In this document: positions 1-11,735 of the stretch, one piece after another
Layout of the letters: each line of letters opens with the position of its first letter
Numbering within the stretch: position 1 is the first letter of the stretch
DNA from: Aphrophora alni
Taxonomy: Eukaryota; Arthropoda; Insecta; Hemiptera; Aphrophoridae
Direction: 5' to 3'
Assembly: GCA_963513935.1 (NCBI GenBank)
Contig: OY740774.1
Coordinates: forward strand, 89,478,424 to 89,542,423
Length of the DNA stretch: 64,000 nucleotides
Program-made: the position numbers and the translations under genes
Notes under the pieces: generated by a model
The model's database searches: none
The model's input: only the letters and a program-made list of their open reading frames with translations
Told to the model about the DNA's origin: nothing

Positions 1-3000
1 TTTACATAAATATAAATAAGATAACTTTTTTTTATAAAAAGTGGAAGTTACAAAATAAAGAAAAAAGAGTTTTATTATCTTTAAGTAAGAAAACCTCCAT
101 TAACATTTTTTTCTAATAACTGGAACAATGTATTGAACATCAGCTGTTATTCAATTCGTAAAATTGTTTGATATGATAAAAAAAGAACAAACAGCTGTTT
201 TGTAGATTCCTATACGAAACTCCAGGATGTATTGAGTTAAAACCAGAGATAATATCACCAGCCATTTTTCCAATATGGCGGTCAACTCTAAATTTCCTTA
301 TTATTTATGGGGATTTTAAATTTATGACGCCTGTTTCACACACTCTGTTTATTCAGGAAACCGTATACATTTGAAATTTGAACTACACCAGTAATTATTA
401 TTTCAAATCAAACTAACGCTTTATCTTAAAAAATATTTGATCGCTTATAGCGAATTTTAATTTATAATTAGATCTGGACAATATGTACAGAAGAAAGCGT
501 ATTTCTTAATCAGAGTTAATATATTAGGTGTTCATGTTAACACTATATTTTTTGTAAATACTTCTGTTTAAATGAGTAAATGAACTATATTCTAAGACCC
601 AAACAGATCTGCATGTATATTAGCTTATTCATTTGTTAAGATATCAAGTAGGCCAAATTAAAATTATTCATAGAAGTGTTTATATTTGTAATTATTTATA
701 TATATATTTTTTAATTTTACAAAAATCTTTTGTATTTTATTAGCGACAAAATCTTTACCAAACAAAACTTTCATGTACAATTTATGTACTTCAGAAGAAG
801 AAAAAACTTTTAATACCTTGAGAGGGACATATAAAGAGAATACAGGTGAGGCAAACTCGAGGAACTAATTTTAGTTGAATTTACACCTTGTTCCATGCAG
901 TCTAACGATCACTCTCTTTAATTTTTCTGAACCTGAAGCTAGTACAGTTTTCAAGGGATAGGTATCTTCATTTCATCTTTTATTTTACACGAGTTGTGAA
1001 GGGTTTTGTTTTTAATAACAAAAAAAAGTCCAATATAAACATAGATTGTACTGACTGAAGTAAGAACTTAAATTATTACCAGTTATAACTACAAAACTTA
1101 CAGAGTAGAAGGAATTTGGCATCAAATTCTGTCGTAGTCTAGTTTTAAATGTGTTAAGATTTTTTTTCAATCATTTTAATTCTGGTAGTTTGTTAAATAA
1201 AAGTTGCATTGTTATTAAGAACAATCCCTGCTCGTGAGAGAATCTCCACAACAAATAAGCTCCTCTGGTGTTGCGATTATGAATATTTTTACTATATACA
1301 CTACTAATTTAGATTAAACTTTATGGAGTAAAAGATTTCATAACTATATAAATTTGGAAATGTTAAATTCCTCCCTGCAAGATTACATTCTGTTAAAAGC
1401 AATTATTAGTATTTTAATACATCTTTTGCAAACGTATCTTCGTATCCTTTCTTATCTCCCGATCTGAAGCGTTAGCCCATATGATTAATTATATTTCAGA
1501 TTAAGATAAATAATTCCGTAATGGGATACAAGGAGCATACTTTTCGTACAATATTTTATGAGATTTATCATTATAAATATAGCAGAGTAGATTGTTTCAT
1601 GTGCAGCAGTAATGTATTGGTTAAATTTTTTATCGTAAGTTATTTAGGTTTATATAACTATTGAATTTTGAATATTAAATTAGTAAAATTACGATAACCA
1701 CAAACGTAATGTATATCTGTTTGCTTCGTATTAATTTACAAAACGAAAATTGTCAGCAAGAAACCATACTTACTGAAATATGTATTAAACGATTGTTTTT
1801 CAAAATTATTTCCTTTTTATTGACTCAATTAGAGGATTCCATTTTCTCCGGGATCTGCCTTATCCTTTGTAATAATATAAGCCGTTTTTACCCTCACTCC
1901 TTTCAGCCCCGGAGACGGATAAATCCAAGCTTATCTAAGGGTTGAGAAAGAACCTCCCTTAAGTAATGAAAATGACTTTCTTCACGAAGCAGTAGTTAAC
2001 GGTTGATTTCTTTTACCCCCACGACTCCCGCTTTATATATTGTTTACGATCAATTTATTTTATTATTTTCCAATCAAGAAGTAAAGATCTCCATGATAGG
2101 GTAAACGATATTTAAAGCATTACCCAAAGTAAAATAAGAAAATGCTATTTTTTTAAATGTAAAATTAAAACCGTTTGGAAGTCAAATATTATGACAGGGT
2201 TAGAAAACTTATGCAATGAGTATAATACGATAAATTATTACAAACTGTACACCCTTTAAAAAAAAACATAATTTATTTCCCTTGTATTTACATTACAGTA
2301 TATTTGAAATTAATCAACACCACTACGAATATAGTCTATAGTTATGGTAACACAACTGAAATTACATTTTTACACAACAAAAATACATAAGGTTTACTTT
2401 GCAAAATGCCATCAGGTTAAAAACACAATTACTGAGGTGCTATTTGTAAAAAAATTAAGACCTGCTTACACTATACAAACATTAACAAAAGAACTAAATA
2501 CATGTTTAAACATATTATATATAATAATAAAATAAAATAATAATAAAAATAAAAACTACAATAAAAAAACTAACTTATAATCCAAACTGTTGAGTCCCAC
2601 CAAAACTTGCAAACCTACCGTAAACCGCTTGTCATTCCACACAAAATCATTTCTAATTATATCCCAGTGCTCTCTCTGCATTTTACAAATTTCCTAAACT
2701 ATTTGGGATCATCTATAAGAGAGCATTCAAGATTTGCTACATACATTGAATATGCTTCTTTAATCAGCTGTTTAACTCTACATCTATAATTTAAATTTCC
2801 CAAAACCATTATTACTCCCGGATTTATTCGATTTTGTCCTACATGTTTTAATTTTATACTGTCAATGATTTCTTTAGTAAACCAAACCTCGAACTTAGAC
2901 TTAATTAGTGGTCATCTGATCCGTAATAAATTTTTACGATATTCTGTCTATAGACTTACATTTTTTGAACGTGGGGGTTTATCACTCTCCCAGTTGTTTT

Positions 3001-4540
3001 ATCAACGTGGGCAACGTGGGGGGTAAAGTTGTTAAACACACTCCCAGAAAATATTAAAACAACGATTCTCTTGAGAGTTTCAAAGTAAAATCCTGTTACC
3101 TAGTTGAAAATATATTCAACCCAATGGAAGAATACCTTTGCGCTTTCCCAGTCAGCTGTTGTCGGGAAAGGCTTACTAATTTTTAAATGTTGGCTCTTGT
3201 TTGAATGTTTCTTAATTTCCAGTATGTACGTACATTAAATTTGAATGTCACTCCATTCTTAATAAGGATCTACATGAGTATGGTATCCGATTCAGAAGCC
3301 ACTTACGTTAAATCCAACACAGGCTAAGTTAGTTTAAAAGGTTACCATCAGGAGCTGGAGTGGCTTTGTTCAATAAATTCCCTGAAAGACTAAAACATAT
3401 TCAAATTATAATGAGTTTTAAAAAAATGCCTATGACAACTTTTGTTGTCGGGATCATTTTACTCTGTGGGGGAGTTTCTCTGCTATAAGGGATGTGTGTA
3501 GCTCAACACATTTACAGCTACTATTGGGGACTTTGTTATAGTGGCTTAGTTTTTTGTTGCATGTTATGTGTAATCGATGCTGTTTATTGTTAATCTATTG
3601 AAGTTTGTTGTTTGTATATGTTTTACTGAGTCTAACTGTAAGTTTATTTTTAATAATATTTAACTGTATTAATGATATTTTAATACATATCAATTATAGT
3701 TTGGACCCTTGTTATACATAAAATTTTTATTAGCAACAAAATAAAAATTAAATTAAATTTATAATAGTGTTAAATGGTTTTTTTTAATGTATATGCTATT
3801 CTATTGTCAAGGCTGCGATCCTTAAATATATAAAATATTCACAAGTGATTTTGATGTAAAATATACAGTCACGTAGAAAAATCATAAAAATTGCATTCTT
3901 TAAAAATTTGTAATCAGATAAAAATTTTAATTTTTTATTATAAATAGGGTTAGAATTTTTGATAAGGATAAATAAATATCAGATAACCTATCAATCAATA
4001 ACCTTGTCACTTCAAAGTGGTAGAAGATTTCATATAAAGAAATTGAAAATAACAATATAAGTGAACAAATTGGGGTGAACAAATATCCCCATCTTGCACT
4101 TTCTGATAACATTTCCAATTCAATCCAATGTGATTTTATCTCCAATTTACAATTAAAACATAAAATCTACAATAAATTCAATTATATCAAGCGTAACACA
4201 AAACAATAACAATGACTGACAGAGTTGATGTAGAAAATCCCAATATTCAATTCACGACCACAATACCACGCCAAACAAACGCTCACTGAATTTTTAAAAT
4301 TTCTGTTATTGAAGAGTAGGCCTATCGAAAACAAGCTAATGGTGGAAATGGCGTAAATCAAGCGATAAAATAGTTGTTTAGTGTTTATCACCGTTTAGTA
4401 GAACCAATCACTAATAAGGGTTTTAGAATTGGTGAGAGAGAATCATCAAATATAACTATTAATCCATTCATTATCATATTATAGTTCAACCTCTGTAGCT
4501 CTATGTAGGCAAGCACTATATTGATGGAAAATGAAATTTT
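1..4540. other. AT-rich noncoding stretch, no gene seen
   Basis: No supportable gene, RNA gene or tandem array was found here. The few open frames (60-78 codons at 1709, 2344, 2607, 3927 and 4182) have AT-driven composition, no recognisable motif and no convincing splice context. A small inverted CAGCTGTT pair lies at 141-200. The rest reads as unique or very old repeat DNA. Confidence 0.6.
141..200. repeat. short CAGCTGTT-bearing inverted pair
   Basis: cagctgttat at 141 and acagctgttt at 191 can form a short hairpin around about 40 bases of AT-rich loop. CAGCTG is itself palindromic, so part of the match is trivial. The same E-box-like word recurs near 2765, 10632, 12846, 34050, 34985, 35407, 56960, 56988, 57334 and 59622, which suggests either bHLH sites or ends of an old repeat. 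Confidence 0.3.
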
Positions 4541-4599
4541 AAAGTGGTTATTTATTGCATTGGAGTTTTATTTTGTAACTATGAATTTTAATAATTTTC

Positions 4600-4793
4600 T
4601 AAACATTCAAAAATAATATTGTAAAGCTTTGTATCTACAGTCAGTCATTATCAATAAATAATGTTACTACTATTATTTTTAAATTTCAGCTTGCAATTTT
4701 TTAAAGTATAAAATATTATTTTTAAATTGGTTCAAAGTACTAAAACACTGACAGTTGGAGTACTGTATTTAGTAAATGTATATTTATATAACT

Positions 4794-4848
<55 letters not shown>

Positions 4849-5370
4849 ATCAGATTCCTAAATGTAATTTTGAATGAAATTGTTTGTTACCTTCAATATT
4901 TCATCTGGGGTCAAGACAAGCTGCCATTTTGAATAAAGTATAAGATTCAATTTCTAATTGGTTCAAAGCAATAGAACACCGACCATTGGAGTATTCCTTA
5001 TTTCTTGTTGATAATGAAATAGGCTTATATATTAGTAAATGTATAATTATACTGTAAAACTTGTGTTTTCAGATTAATAATAATGTTTCTTTTAATAGAT
5101 TCCTTAATGAAATTATGAATGAAATTATTTGTTATCCTTAATAGTCGATCCGGGGTTAAGACAAGCCTCCATTTTGAATAAAATATAAGATATTATTTCT
5201 AATAGGTTCACTAGAACACTGAAAATTTGAGTATTTCCTTATTTCTTGTTGGCAATGAATCTTTATTTATTGGTAAATGAACATTTATATAACTGTGCTG
5301 TTTTCAAATAAATACTAACTTTTTTAAATACATTCCTTAAATTTTTTTGAATGCAAATAGTTATTTATTT
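4600..5370 (+). repeat. tandem repeat, ~240 bp unit, three diverged copies
   Basis: Three direct copies share the words ccattttgaataaaatataa, attatttctaattggttc, tagaacactga, gagtatttccttatttcttg and tagtaaatg. Anchor words lie near 4693, 4923 and 5170, giving periods of about 230 and 247 bp. Copies differ by substitutions and small indels, so the array is old. A TA microsatellite has grown inside the first copy. Confidence 0.75.
4797..4842. repeat. (TA)n microsatellite
   Basis: An uninterrupted alternation of T and A of about 45 bp lies within the first unit of the surrounding ~240 bp tandem repeat. The other two units lack the expansion. Confidence 0.95.
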
Positions 5371-6150
5371 AAAACAAGTATACAGTTTCATTATTAGAAC
5401 AAGAAGTGTCCAGAACACATGGTTTATAATATTTAATGTTGTAAAATAGGGGATTCCTAAGGGTGTTTTAATATCTAGAAAACTAATAAATGAATTTTAA
5501 TTAAACAGGTGACAAAATATTTATACTGAACTCCAAAACTCCATTCATAGGATAGATTATAACGAATAACAACTGTAAAAATCAACAACAAATTGCCGCA
5601 TCTTTACAAATAATTGTTGAACGTTGTTGCTTCAGAATAATGTTGCTTATAATGATTTACAAACATATTATAATCCCTTTTAATATTGAATCTAACTTCT
5701 AAAAATTGCGATTAACGCCTAAACTTTGAGTCTTTATTAAAGTCAGCCATAGTCCTGAGCTAAAAATCATAGCAACCTTTTAATATAGCTTTTAAAATAT
5801 GCTAAAACTTATTACTTTAAAGAAAAGTATATAACATACAACAAATAAAATTAACAGAATTTTGTTAATTTCTAGCAAAGATAATAACATATAATATTTT
5901 ATCAAACACAATTTATTTATATTCTACGATTTAACTAAATATTAAAACATATTTATTAGTTATAAAGATATTTTTTTCAATTACCTGAAATACCGTCATA
6001 TGTCCACCATTCCTCCCAGCTAGCATGAATTTCTGTTGGGGGAAAAATACAAAATGAATTAGTATCACACTTGCTTTTTATTTCTTAAAATATAATACAA
6101 AAGTTAGTTTTATTTCGATTACTAGGTACAAAGATATCTTTTATTTATAT
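5371..6150. other. noncoding, nothing recognised
   Basis: AT-rich sequence with stops in all frames and no tandem or inverted structure that I could see. Confidence 0.5.
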
Positions 6151-6151
6151 C

Positions 6152-6300
6152 ATTATCTATATAAAATAATTCACGACGTTTTGAGAGTATATAATTAACT
6201 TACTTTATCAAGTGAACCCAGGGTCGCGAAGGACTACGAAAAGTGCCATACATTGGATAATTTTGGAAAATAAAACTATAAATAGGAACATGAGAGAGGA
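6152..6300 (+). repeat. dispersed repeat Family B, partial copy
   Basis: It contains cacgacgttttgagag, followed by tttatcaagtga and then ggaaaataaaactata. This matches the order of words in other Family B copies: the ACGACGTTTT end, the hairpin arm, TTATCAAGTGATAA, then GGAAA-TTAAAACTA. The distal end with the CCTGAGCAG word is missing or eroded. Confidence 0.55.
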
Positions 6301-6985
6301 TACTACTTCATGTTTGTCAAGTTCTAGGTTTCAATATAAAAGTTGATAAATATTTTTGGAATGTCATGAATTAGTTTTATATACACACAATTAGTAAATA
6401 TCCCGGTACACAATAGCAATAGTATAAACAATCCATCCAACAACTTCAAAACTAGAAAAGGTTTCTTAATTGTTAAAATAATTTACACACGCATTTAACG
6501 AAGTTATTTAAGATCATTTATTTTTGGAGGAAAAATTTTATATGTAACTTGATGATACTGTGATATTGTTATCCTCTTTAGCATTTAATTACACTTATAC
6601 TAGTTAATTCAAATTTGAAATGTTTTCTTTGGGTTAAAAATCGTTATTCCTTATCGAAGTTGAGGTTGATGTCATAAGGGGGAGAAACACAAATTTCAAT
6701 ATTTTCAGTTCAACTATTGTAAAACTTAGGTTAACAAGTTTTTAAACGGCTGTCATTTTGAAACTGGTTTGAAAGATGTTTCTAGTTAAAGAACTTTTAG
6801 ATAAAATTAGACAAAATTAGGGACTACGAATATATAAAGACGGACGGTGCAAACTTTCACACTCTAAACTAAATAAATACCAACGAGAATTAATTATTCC
6901 CTCCATAAAATTTAAATTCAGTAACTTTCAGTTAAAAGATGGAAATGAAACATTTTTGAAATATATTTAATTTTGGGCTTATATA
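6301..6985. other. noncoding, nothing recognised
   Basis: AT-rich sequence with no open frame of note. It sits between a Family B fragment and the foldback MITE. Confidence 0.5.
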
Positions 6986-6986
6986 T

Positions 6987-7132
6987 ATATACCAAGTGTC
7001 CTAAAAGTCCCCCCCCTTATTATTATTTTTTTTTATTAATGGTTATCTAAACTTTCCCCAAAGCAAATCTGTCTATTTCCATTAATTAAAAAAAGTAATA
7101 GGGGGGGGGGACTTTTAGGACACTTGGTATAT
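6987..7132. mobile_element. MITE-like foldback element (~145 bp)
   Basis: The terminal inverted repeat ataccaagtgtcctaaaag plus a C-run (left, ending near 7016) is matched by a G-run plus cttttaggacacttggtat (right, 7101-7130). The arms continue inward through a pyrimidine-rich block to attaatgg/ccattaat, so about 54 bp per arm pairs around a ~35 bp loop (about 7044-7078). Both ends sit in alternating TA sequence, compatible with a TA target duplication as in Tc1/mariner-type MITEs, although the TA-rich flank makes this ambiguous. No transposase lies inside, so the element is non-autonomous. Arm similarity is high, which suggests a fairly young insertion. Confidence 0.85.
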
Positions 7133-8095
7133 TTATATAAATATATATTATATTTATAACTGAATAGACCATTACATTTATAAATGAATACGCTGTACGT
7201 TACATTACTGTAAATCATGGCTTGTAAATAGGACATAAGACTAGGAAGGTAACTAGTATTCATATAAATGAATAGACCATAAATTTGCTTAAATTTTGCT
7301 GGGGACTTTTGGTAATTAATCCTCAATTTTCACTAAATTTTGAATACAATAGGTGGAGACGATATTGAGAAATTACGTTTTTTTTTAAACAGCTTCATTG
7401 TAGATATTTTTCATTTTAATCAATAAGTCGCAAATCGGCATTTTGGGAGAGGTGCCAACCTATATTGTTTAGGTCTTTAGAGACTATACATAAGGGAACA
7501 TTTTGTGATAATCGTTAGAGCTAAATTTTAGCTACTACCAAAGTTTTTAAAAAAAGTCCGGAAATATGACCAAAATATGCTAACATTCCAATTTGATTCA
7601 AATCGGTCGTCGTGTTTGAGCTTTAGACAACACAGAAGACCAACGTATGACAGCATCTTATAATAACCAATTTTGTTTTCAACTTAGGAGACTCCAAATC
7701 GTGTATATTCGCATACAATTCACATAACTTTCTGTACACGTCACATATGTGCGAAAGTAAAAATAAAATAAATAAAAACCACTACTTTGTTGAAAATAAA
7801 ATAATATCGAATTTTAAACAGTAACAAAATTCTTCACATTACATTAAAACGTTGCACAGGACAAACTGTACATGATGGTTGACTGAACAATTTGATACAA
7901 ATATTGGAAATATCTTACATGTATCAAACACAGTGGAGTTTAATACTAGGAGCTTGGTAAATATTGATTTTCAATAACACTGACTTACACATGTTATTGG
8001 GCGAAAGATAGATTTACACTCGTCAGTAGGCCAACTGTAACAGATCATGTTTCGAAAACATTAATACTTTCAACTTGAATTTTGGTTTCAGACAG
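7133..8095. other. noncoding, nothing recognised
   Basis: The open frame on the minus strand at 7036-7326 runs through the MITE and is not a gene. The phrase aatttgattcaaatcggtcg near 7589 resembles worn transposon-derived words seen near 18.5, 29.6 and 38.3 kb. Confidence 0.5.
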
Positions 8096-8109
8096 TTGAA
8101 AGAACCAAA

Positions 8110-8290
8110 ATGGGGCAAACAAACAAAGCAGACGCCGACGCCGACGCTTGGAGACAGTAGTCGACTTAATGGCGCCGGTAGTTGCGATTTATTGCTATAG
8201 TAACATTCATCATAGACAAGAAGAGAGAGAAAACCACACCCAATCTCTATCTCAATAGCAAAACTTTATACAGCTATAAAATCTCCCCTC
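8110..8290 (+). promoter_or_regulatory. CpG/GA-rich block with TATA-like word, promoter candidate
   Basis: A GC-rich patch with gacgcc repeats and several CpGs (8128-8188) stands out from the AT-rich surroundings. It is followed by a GAGAGAGA stretch (8221-8232) like GAGA-factor sites, and ctataaaatc at about 8273. Two short ATG frames occur: 8110-8160 (16 codons, with an Asp-Ala repeat) and 8169-8258 (29 codons). A gene start facing right is possible, but no downstream coding exon is visible. It could also be an isolated enhancer or an old repeat. Confidence 0.25.
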
Positions 8291-8522
8291 TTTTTCTTTT
8301 TCCCACAAATCTTCAAGTATTGATTCCGGCAGTAGGGAATATATAACACGGCCATCTTTCATAGATTTAATTTCCTTAGCGTTAGTTTTGTTAAAACTGT
8401 GAATATCTGGTTGTACTTGCAAGCATTTTAAAGTATTCTATGCCTCGGGGCTGTTTTTTTTCACTTAAGTTCAATTAAAAAAAAAAGAGAAACGTATCAA
8501 CCTTTCAAATGACCAAGAAAGT

Positions 8523-8790
8523 TGTAATGAATATAAATGGACTGAAAGTTATAGCGCTAATACCTAAACTGTTACCATAGTGGTATAAACGGACAGAAAA
8601 TTATAACGCCACTATATAAACTGTTACCATCGTCTATTAAACGGACATAAAATGCTACGTTAATATCTAAACTGTTACCATAGTAATATGAACGGACAGA
8701 AAATGCTACCGTTAATACCTAAACTGTTACCACAGTGAAATAAACGGGCAGAAAATTCTACCGTTATAAACTGTTACCATAGTGACGAGA
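8523..8790 (+). repeat. tandem repeat, ~52 bp unit, five copies
   Basis: The word aaactgttaccatag and close variants start near 8566, 8618, 8669, 8721 and 8768. Each is followed by ataaacggacagaaaatt and a taacg/taccg word. Spacing is 51-52 bp, with a shorter last unit. Copies are moderately diverged. Confidence 0.9.
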
Positions 8791-9042
8791 AAAATAATCT
8801 CGGTTACAATATTTAATGTTGCAGTTGTAAATTTATAATTAGTTTATTTTAATGCTATTTCTGAAGAAGAATACGCAGTTCCGACTAGTATATTTAAATT
8901 GAACATTTTACATGACTAGAGATTTTTATCATCTTTTATCGATAGAAATTTCAACATTAAGACAACTTTTTTTTTTGCAATGACACTCTAGTCATAACCA
9001 TAGGAGAGGAACCCTCTGGGGCTTACTTAAATCCCCTGCAGG

Positions 9043-9190
9043 ACAATCCCGAGATATCTAGCTAGATCACATGAACCTTCGTTTAGTCTTGAGTTTCACC
9101 TCTCCCTTTCATCTTTCATTCAGGTATCCCTTGACCAGCTCTTGTTCTCTTACAACTCTGGCGATATTAGAGTATGGGTCTCTTTTCTTA
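9043..9190 (+). repeat. dispersed repeat Family A, copy 1
   Basis: It reads caatcccgag, then tagtcttgag, cccttt-catctttcat, caggtatcccttgacc, agctcttgttct, a degenerate ccctgacgc word and attagagtat. This is the Family A word order. Both ends are eroded. Confidence 0.75.
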
Positions 9191-9880
9191 AACCGTATTT
9201 TCTTAATTTGTAAATGTATAATACGAAATCGTGTTTTATGAAATGGTATTTTGACCATTGTAAAATGTAAACTACTTTTACCATGTACTGTACTATGAAC
9301 TTAGTACATGTTACTTTGTTAGGGGTTGGATTCCCTAGTACACATCGGTGAAGTTAAAATATGCATGTTATTGTTGCTTCGTTTGATTTGTTGGTTCCAT
9401 GTTAGGGAGTATTTTATGGTTTGTGTTTGTTATGATGATGGTTGTTTACGTTATAATTAAAAATAACGATAAGGGGAAGGGGTGTGTCACAATTTAAAAT
9501 TTTTGGAACACTAGAAAATTTTAAGTAGTTGTAAACAATTATTAAGAATTTCAAATTCAAGAATTATTAAGTAGTTAGTATGAAAATTTTATATCGTAGG
9601 GCGTTTTTAAAATATAGTATGATATGACAGTTTTGTAGTACAAACCAATAAATTGGGAATCTAAACGGTTCAGAGTGAAGTTTAAAGCATATGTTTAAAC
9701 GTAATAATTATCGCTATTTAAGCCAACCAAATCAACTGATCTGGTTAATTGGTTTTTATTGATGTAGTTTCCATAATACCGGTAAAATTGTAAACAGTAC
9801 TTCGAATGTATCATAGTAATTAGTAATTGTTAGTAGAGGTTGTCGTAAAATATATATTAAGAAATAGAAAATATACGAGC
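9191..9880. other. noncoding, nothing recognised
   Basis: AT-rich sequence with a short GGGGAAGGGG word near 9473 and no open frame or repeat that I could support. Confidence 0.5.
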
Positions 9881-9884
9881 TAGA

Positions 9885-10016
9885 GTCAAGTTGGTCGAGG
9901 GAAGAGCCTGACCTCGAAGAAACCAATAGAGACCGTGCTGCTTTGCCAACTTGTTTCCCCTCTGGCACCGCGATTCTTCTGCAGTTACGTTCATTTAAGA
10001 CGCTCGTATAAATCAT
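9885..10016 (-). other. GC-richer open block, weak exon candidate
   Basis: On the minus strand about 44 codons are open from an ATG ending at 10016, with residues such as NERNCRRIAVPEGKQVGKAA and then a Ser/Leu-rich stretch, before the frame enters AT-rich sequence. Local GC is near one half, clearly above the flanks. No convincing polypyrimidine acceptor lies upstream, and the only donor is a weak GTATAT. I do not recognise a family. It may be an exon, an untranslated exon or a fossil repeat. Confidence 0.15.
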
Positions 10017-10019
10017 AGA

Positions 10020-10940
10020 GGCTTCATTTAATTTTCCATCATAGTTGCAAAGAGCATAATTCTTCCTTGTAAATAAATCATCAGAAATTTCTCAACAAAC
10101 ACAATGTTTTCCCACTAAATAAAAAAAAAAATTAAAGAAATATTTAAACTTAAATTACAGTAAATTTCAATTAAAAACTAATATTTATTTTGTACTGAGT
10201 TATTACTAATATTACAGCTGAAAAAATTATTAGCGTTAAAGTAAAAAAGCTTAAAAAAAAAAAATTTGTTAGTAACGATGACTCAATATTAATGTGTCAA
10301 TTAGACGAAAAATGTTTAAATTATTTTACCCAACCCTATTAGAACTGCAAGACGTGGGTAGCCTTGCTCGGAGGTTATTTCAGCTATTTACATTACTACA
10401 TGTTTATAAAGTACAAATATAGTTCTATACTTTAAATTTATTTAAAAATAAAATAAAGTTGTATTCCCTAGACGTACACACACACGTACAAATATTGATG
10501 CAAATTAAGAAACAAACATTGTGCAAATTATTCAGTAGATATCATTTGCGTTTGTTTGGTTGCAAGCGTTGAATATTCAAGTCTATATTTGTGCAAGAGA
10601 TTATACCTGCCCTGCGACACTCGGACACTTGACAGCTGTTAATTTGAATACCTTTGAATCTTACTGAATATTCAACTGTCTAACTTTTGATCTTTGAATA
10701 AACATTTCTTATTTAAATATGCAGTATACGAATAATCATTGAATATAAAACTCTGCCAATATGATGGATGTGTTTGAATACAGAGAATTAGTTTTTTAAC
10801 AATAATAATGGAAAATCGTGTTGTAGTGAAAAGGTCGTCCAAACTGCTCCGAATATCTACTGCGCATAGTTTACAGCATACAGAACATTTGAGAGTATGA
10901 ATCAACCTAGATATAAACGTACAAAAGGGAAAAGAGCCAA
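10020..10940. other. noncoding, nothing recognised
   Basis: AT-rich sequence. The minus-strand open frame at 10672-10905 has no domain-like features. A gacagctgtt word lies at 10630. Confidence 0.5.
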
Positions 10941-10944
10941 CATA

Positions 10945-11030
10945 GCCTAGTTTCCATGTAGGAAAATAAAATTGAAACTAGTAATTTTAAAAAAAAGTAG
11001 AGCTAAAACTAGGCCTGAGATGATAAAATT
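10945..11030 (+). repeat. dispersed repeat Family B, 3' fragment
   Basis: It holds tttccatgtaggaaaataaa, gaaactagtaattt and agctaaaactaggcctgag. These match the distal half of Family B copies at 16.9, 35.7 and 61.1 kb. It abuts the left edge of the 23 bp array. Confidence 0.65.
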
Positions 11031-11735
11031 AATACTATAAGCAGACTATAACTAAGTCTATATGCAACCTATAACCAAGACTATGTACTAACTATAACTA
11101 AGACTATATACAAACTAAACTGAGACTATACGTAAACTATAACTGAGGTAATATGGAAACTATAACTAAGGCTATAAAAAACTATAACTTAAACTATACG
11201 GAAACTATAATAAACCAAATGCAAACTGTAACTAAGACTATATACAATCTATAACTAAGACTATATACAAACTATAACTAAGACTATATACAATCTATAA
11301 CTAAGACTATATACAATCTATAACTAAGACTATATACAATCTATAACTAAGACTATATACAAACTAATCTGAGACTACGCAAAATATAACTAAGACTTTA
11401 TGGAAACTATAACTAAGACTACATACAAACTATAACTAAGATTATATACACACTATAATAAAAACAATATACAAACTATTATTAAGACTACATATAAACT
11501 ATAACTACGGTTATGTACAAACTATAAATAAGATTAAATACAATCTAAACTGAGACTATACGCAAACTATAACTGAGACTATATGGAAACTATAACTAAG
11601 ACAGCATACAAACTATAACAAAGACAATATACAAAATATAACTAAGACTATATAAAACTATAATAAAGACAATATACTAACTATAACTAAGATTACATAC
11701 AAAATATAACTATCATTATGTACAAAGGAAGTTAG
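11030..11735 (+). repeat. minisatellite, ~23 bp unit (actataactaagactatata)
   Basis: About thirty units of actataactaagactatatacaa-like sequence (22-24 bp each) run without interruption. A homogeneous core lies near 11230-11360, and the edges are more diverged (gagactatacg, tatggaaac, aaagacaata variants). This fits ongoing unequal exchange at the centre. It has no coding potential. Confidence 0.95.

Noticed and set aside
7036..7326. 96-codon minus-strand open frame
   Set aside because: Runs through the foldback MITE and its homopolymer arm; no recognisable protein.
8523..8790. Link between the 52 bp array and the nearby promoter-like block
   Set aside because: No shared words with 8110-8290, and array units are AT-rich without recognised factor sites.
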